Source of the DNA: an uncultured Alphaproteobacteria bacterium
GTDB lineage: Bacteria > Pseudomonadota > Alphaproteobacteria > Caulobacterales > Hyphomonadaceae
DNA: 7,708 nt
NCBI GenBank assembly: GCA_903831485.1
Contig: CAIKXW010000064.1
Location: 1 to 7,708 of the forward strand
Direction: 5' to 3'
In this document: positions 6,748-7,708 of the stretch, one piece after another
Layout: each line of letters opens with the position of its first letter
Numbering within the stretch: position 1 is the stretch's first letter
Notes under the pieces: generated by a model
Database searches by the model: none
What the model was told of the DNA's origin: nothing
The model's input: the letters and a program-made list of their open reading frames with translations, nothing else
Program-made: the position numbers and the translations under genes

Positions 6748-6853
6748 GGATTGGTGGAGATGGGCAATTCCTGCCGGGTCGGTTGCTGCCGGTAGAGCCG
6801 CACCTGGCAATGTCTCGTTAACCGCCAGCCCTCATGTTGCAGTCAATTCGAGC

Positions 6854-6875
6854 GTCCGCCGCAGAAAACGCGGAC
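6854..6875 (+). repeat. Inverted repeat in the flgF upstream region
   Basis: GTCCGC (6854-6859) and GCGGAC (6870-6875) are a perfect 6-base dyad with a 10-base A-rich centre. It ends 57 bases before the flgF ATG. It could be a leader hairpin or a regulator binding site; the sequence does not decide between them. Confidence 0.4.
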
Positions 6876-6932
6876 CTAGCCCAGCCTGGCTCCAGCGCCG
6901 CCAAAGCGCAGCGTGGGGACAAACGGCGGCCC

Positions 6933-7664
6933 ATGGACAATTCATTCATGGTCGGCCTGTCCGCGCAGCAAGTGCTGCGGAGACGGATGGACACGACCGC
7001 AAACAATCTCGCGAACATGACGACTGCTGGCTTCAAGGTCGAGCATGTGGTCTCGCGCCCGCTTTCAGAGAAGCCGGCGACGGCGTCCGACAATCCCAAC
7101 GACATCGCCTTCACCGATGCGTGGATGCTGCAGCGAGACTTTTCGACCGGATCGCTGGAGCGGACGGGCAACCCGCTGGATTTTGCCCTGGAGAACGAAG
7201 GCTTCTTTGTCGTGCAGACTGCGGGCGGCGAGGCGTTTACCCGCGATGGCCGTTTCGGTCTCGACGAACAGGGCCAGCTGATCACGCGCAATGGCGACCT
7301 TGTGATGGGCGACGGCGGGCCGATCACGATCGATCCGGCGGGCGGGGCTCTCTCAGTTTCGCGCGAGGGGTCCATCAGTCAGGATGGCGTCGTGCTGGGC
7401 ACGTTGAGGGTATCGACCTTCCAGACGCCGGGTGGGCTGGAGCGCGCTGGCTCCAACCTCTGGCGCGCCACGGACGAGGCGCCGCAGCCGGCGGCGAACC
7501 CCCAGATTGCCGCAGGCGTCATCGAGGGTTCGAACGTCAACGCCGTGCTTGAGCTGACCGAGATGATCGAGATCAGCCGCGCATACACGTCGGTTTCAAA
7601 AATGATCGCGCAGGCAGACGAGCTGCGCGGGACATCGATCGACAAGCTGGCCCGTATCGGCTGA
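6933..7664 (+). CDS. flgF: Flagellar proximal rod protein FlgF
   Basis: A 243-residue rod protein exported through the flagellar type III apparatus and placed between the MS-ring side and the FlgG distal rod. The ATG at 6933 was chosen because MDNSFMVGLSAQQVLRRRMD is the usual FlgF N-terminus; 33 further upstream codons are open but unlike the family. Residues 23-35 (ANNLANMTTAGFK) are the conserved rod/hook N-terminal motif. Residues 80-108 carry NPLDFALENEGFFVV and FTRDGRF, shared by FlgE/F/G proteins. Residues 198-225 (EGSNVNAVLELTEMIEISRA) are the C-terminal helix that packs with the N-terminal helix in the rod. Length is normal for FlgF. It is divergent from fliL and followed after 18 bases by flgG, so the two are surely co-transcribed. 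Confidence 0.96.
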   Translation: MDNSFMVGLSAQQVLRRRMDTTANNLANMTTAGFKVEHVVSRPLSEKPATASDNPNDIAFTDAWMLQRDFSTGSLERTGNPLDFALENEGFFVVQTAGGEAFTRDGRFGLDEQGQLITRNGDLVMGDGGPITIDPAGGALSVSREGSISQDGVVLGTLRVSTFQTPGGLERAGSNLWRATDEAPQPAANPQIAAGVIEGSNVNAVLELTEMIEISRAYTSVSKMIAQADELRGTSIDKLARIG

Positions 7665-7671
7665 CGACCTT

Positions 7672-7677
7672 AGGAGG
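7672..7677 (+). promoter_or_regulatory. Ribosome-binding site of flgG
   Basis: AGGAGG, a near-perfect Shine-Dalgarno, lies 5 bases before the flgG ATG. It is the strongest such site in the window, which fits the higher copy number of FlgG relative to FlgF in rods. Confidence 0.8.
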
Positions 7678-7682
7678 CGCAT

Positions 7683-7708
7683 ATGCGCGCACTGAACACC
7701 GCAGCAAC
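7683..7708 (+). CDS. flgG: Start of the distal rod protein gene flgG (partial)
   Basis: Only eight full codons are in the window, reading MRALNTAA. This matches the well-conserved FlgG start (MRALNxAATGM). The position directly after flgF and the strong AGGAGG ribosome site support the call. FlgG would form the distal rod that passes the peptidoglycan and outer membrane. The rest lies beyond the right edge. Confidence 0.85.

Larger units (their letters stand above)
6676..6932. promoter_or_regulatory. Divergent promoter region between fliL and flgF
   Basis: This 257-base spacer must hold the start signals for both directions. Seen directly: TTAACC on the minus strand at 6742-6747; the palindromic GTTAAC at 6817-6822; CCGGCA at 6722-6727 (+), 6772-6777 (-) and 6787-6792 (-); a GC hairpin CCCGG/CCGGG at 6703-6716 in the presumed fliL leader; and a dyad at 6854-6875 in the presumed flgF leader. 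In Caulobacter the fliLM operon is an early, CtrA-controlled unit and rod genes are expressed from sigma-54 promoters with FlbD. No perfect full CtrA site (TTAA-N7-TTAA) or sigma-54 site (TGGCAC-N5-TTGC) is present, so exact promoters cannot be assigned. Confidence 0.55.

Noticed and set aside
6771..6787. CTGCCGGGTCGGTTGCT as a sigma-54 promoter for flgF
   Set aside because: The -12 box TTGCT is perfect and correctly placed, but the -24 box has GC instead of the nearly invariant GG. It is not strong enough to annotate.
6805..6822. TGGCAATGTCTCGTTAAC as a sigma-54 promoter for flgF
   Set aside because: The TGGCA part fits a -24 box but the bases 10 after GG are TT, not GC, so the invariant -12 element is missing.
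6834..6932. Upstream ATG that would add 33 residues to FlgF
   Set aside because: FlgF proteins begin at the MDNSF-type N-terminus, which is needed for export and rod assembly; the extra segment is unlike the family and covers probable leader DNA.
6290..7552. Long open frame on the plus strand (420 codons) spanning fliL, the spacer and flgF
   Set aside because: It crosses two well-identified genes on opposite strands in a different frame and shows no recognisable domain, only Ser/Ala/Pro and Arg-rich sequence.
1..7708. Mobile element, CRISPR array, tRNA or horizontally acquired island
   Set aside because: I saw no terminal repeats, integrase or transposase motifs, spaced direct repeats or cloverleaf; composition looks uniform and the gene order is a typical chromosomal flagellar cluster.

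Overview
The window is a piece of the chromosomal flagellar gene cluster of a high-GC alphaproteobacterium, most likely a polarly flagellated member of the Caulobacterales (Hyphomonadaceae or Caulobacteraceae). The evidence is the set and order of genes (fliL, fliM, a small pflI-like gene, a motE-like gene, with flgF and flgG running the opposite way), the protein sequences, and the strong G/C bias. The genus cannot be fixed from the sequence alone.

Layout: bases 1-149 (+) are the last 48 codons of an HI0933/BaiN-type flavoprotein, unrelated to motility. A 206-base spacer with two small hairpins separates it from the convergent end of the left-going flagellar operon. That operon reads right to left from about 6675 to 356: fliL (stator-associated membrane protein), fliM (C-ring switch protein, GTG start), a 116-residue membrane protein resembling the polar flagellum-placement factor PflI, a MotE-like exported protein, and a 1117-residue secreted protein with several N-terminal beta domains and a large C-terminal TPR region. 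All five genes are tightly packed. The junctions fliM/pflI and motE/TPR are 4-base ATGA overlaps; fliL/fliM and pflI/motE have 13- and 9-base gaps and share the same AGGAAACC ribosome-binding sequence.

A 257-base divergent spacer (6676-6932) separates fliL from flgF. It carries two TTAAC half-sites of CtrA type, three CCGGCA hexamers, a weak sigma-54-like GG-N10-GC pair 5' of fliL, and a dyad in the flgF leader. To its right are complete flgF (proximal rod protein) and the first 26 bases of flgG (distal rod protein).

How the genes fit together: fliL, fliM, flgF and flgG are core motor and rod parts. The pflI-like gene would help choose the pole. The motE-like and TPR proteins both carry export signals and lie in the same transcription unit, so the most interesting idea here is that they form a periplasmic assembly around the stator units. 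This recalls the PflA/FlgY scaffold of Helicobacter and Campylobacter motors. It is inference and untested. I see no mobile element, CRISPR array, tRNA or pseudogene.
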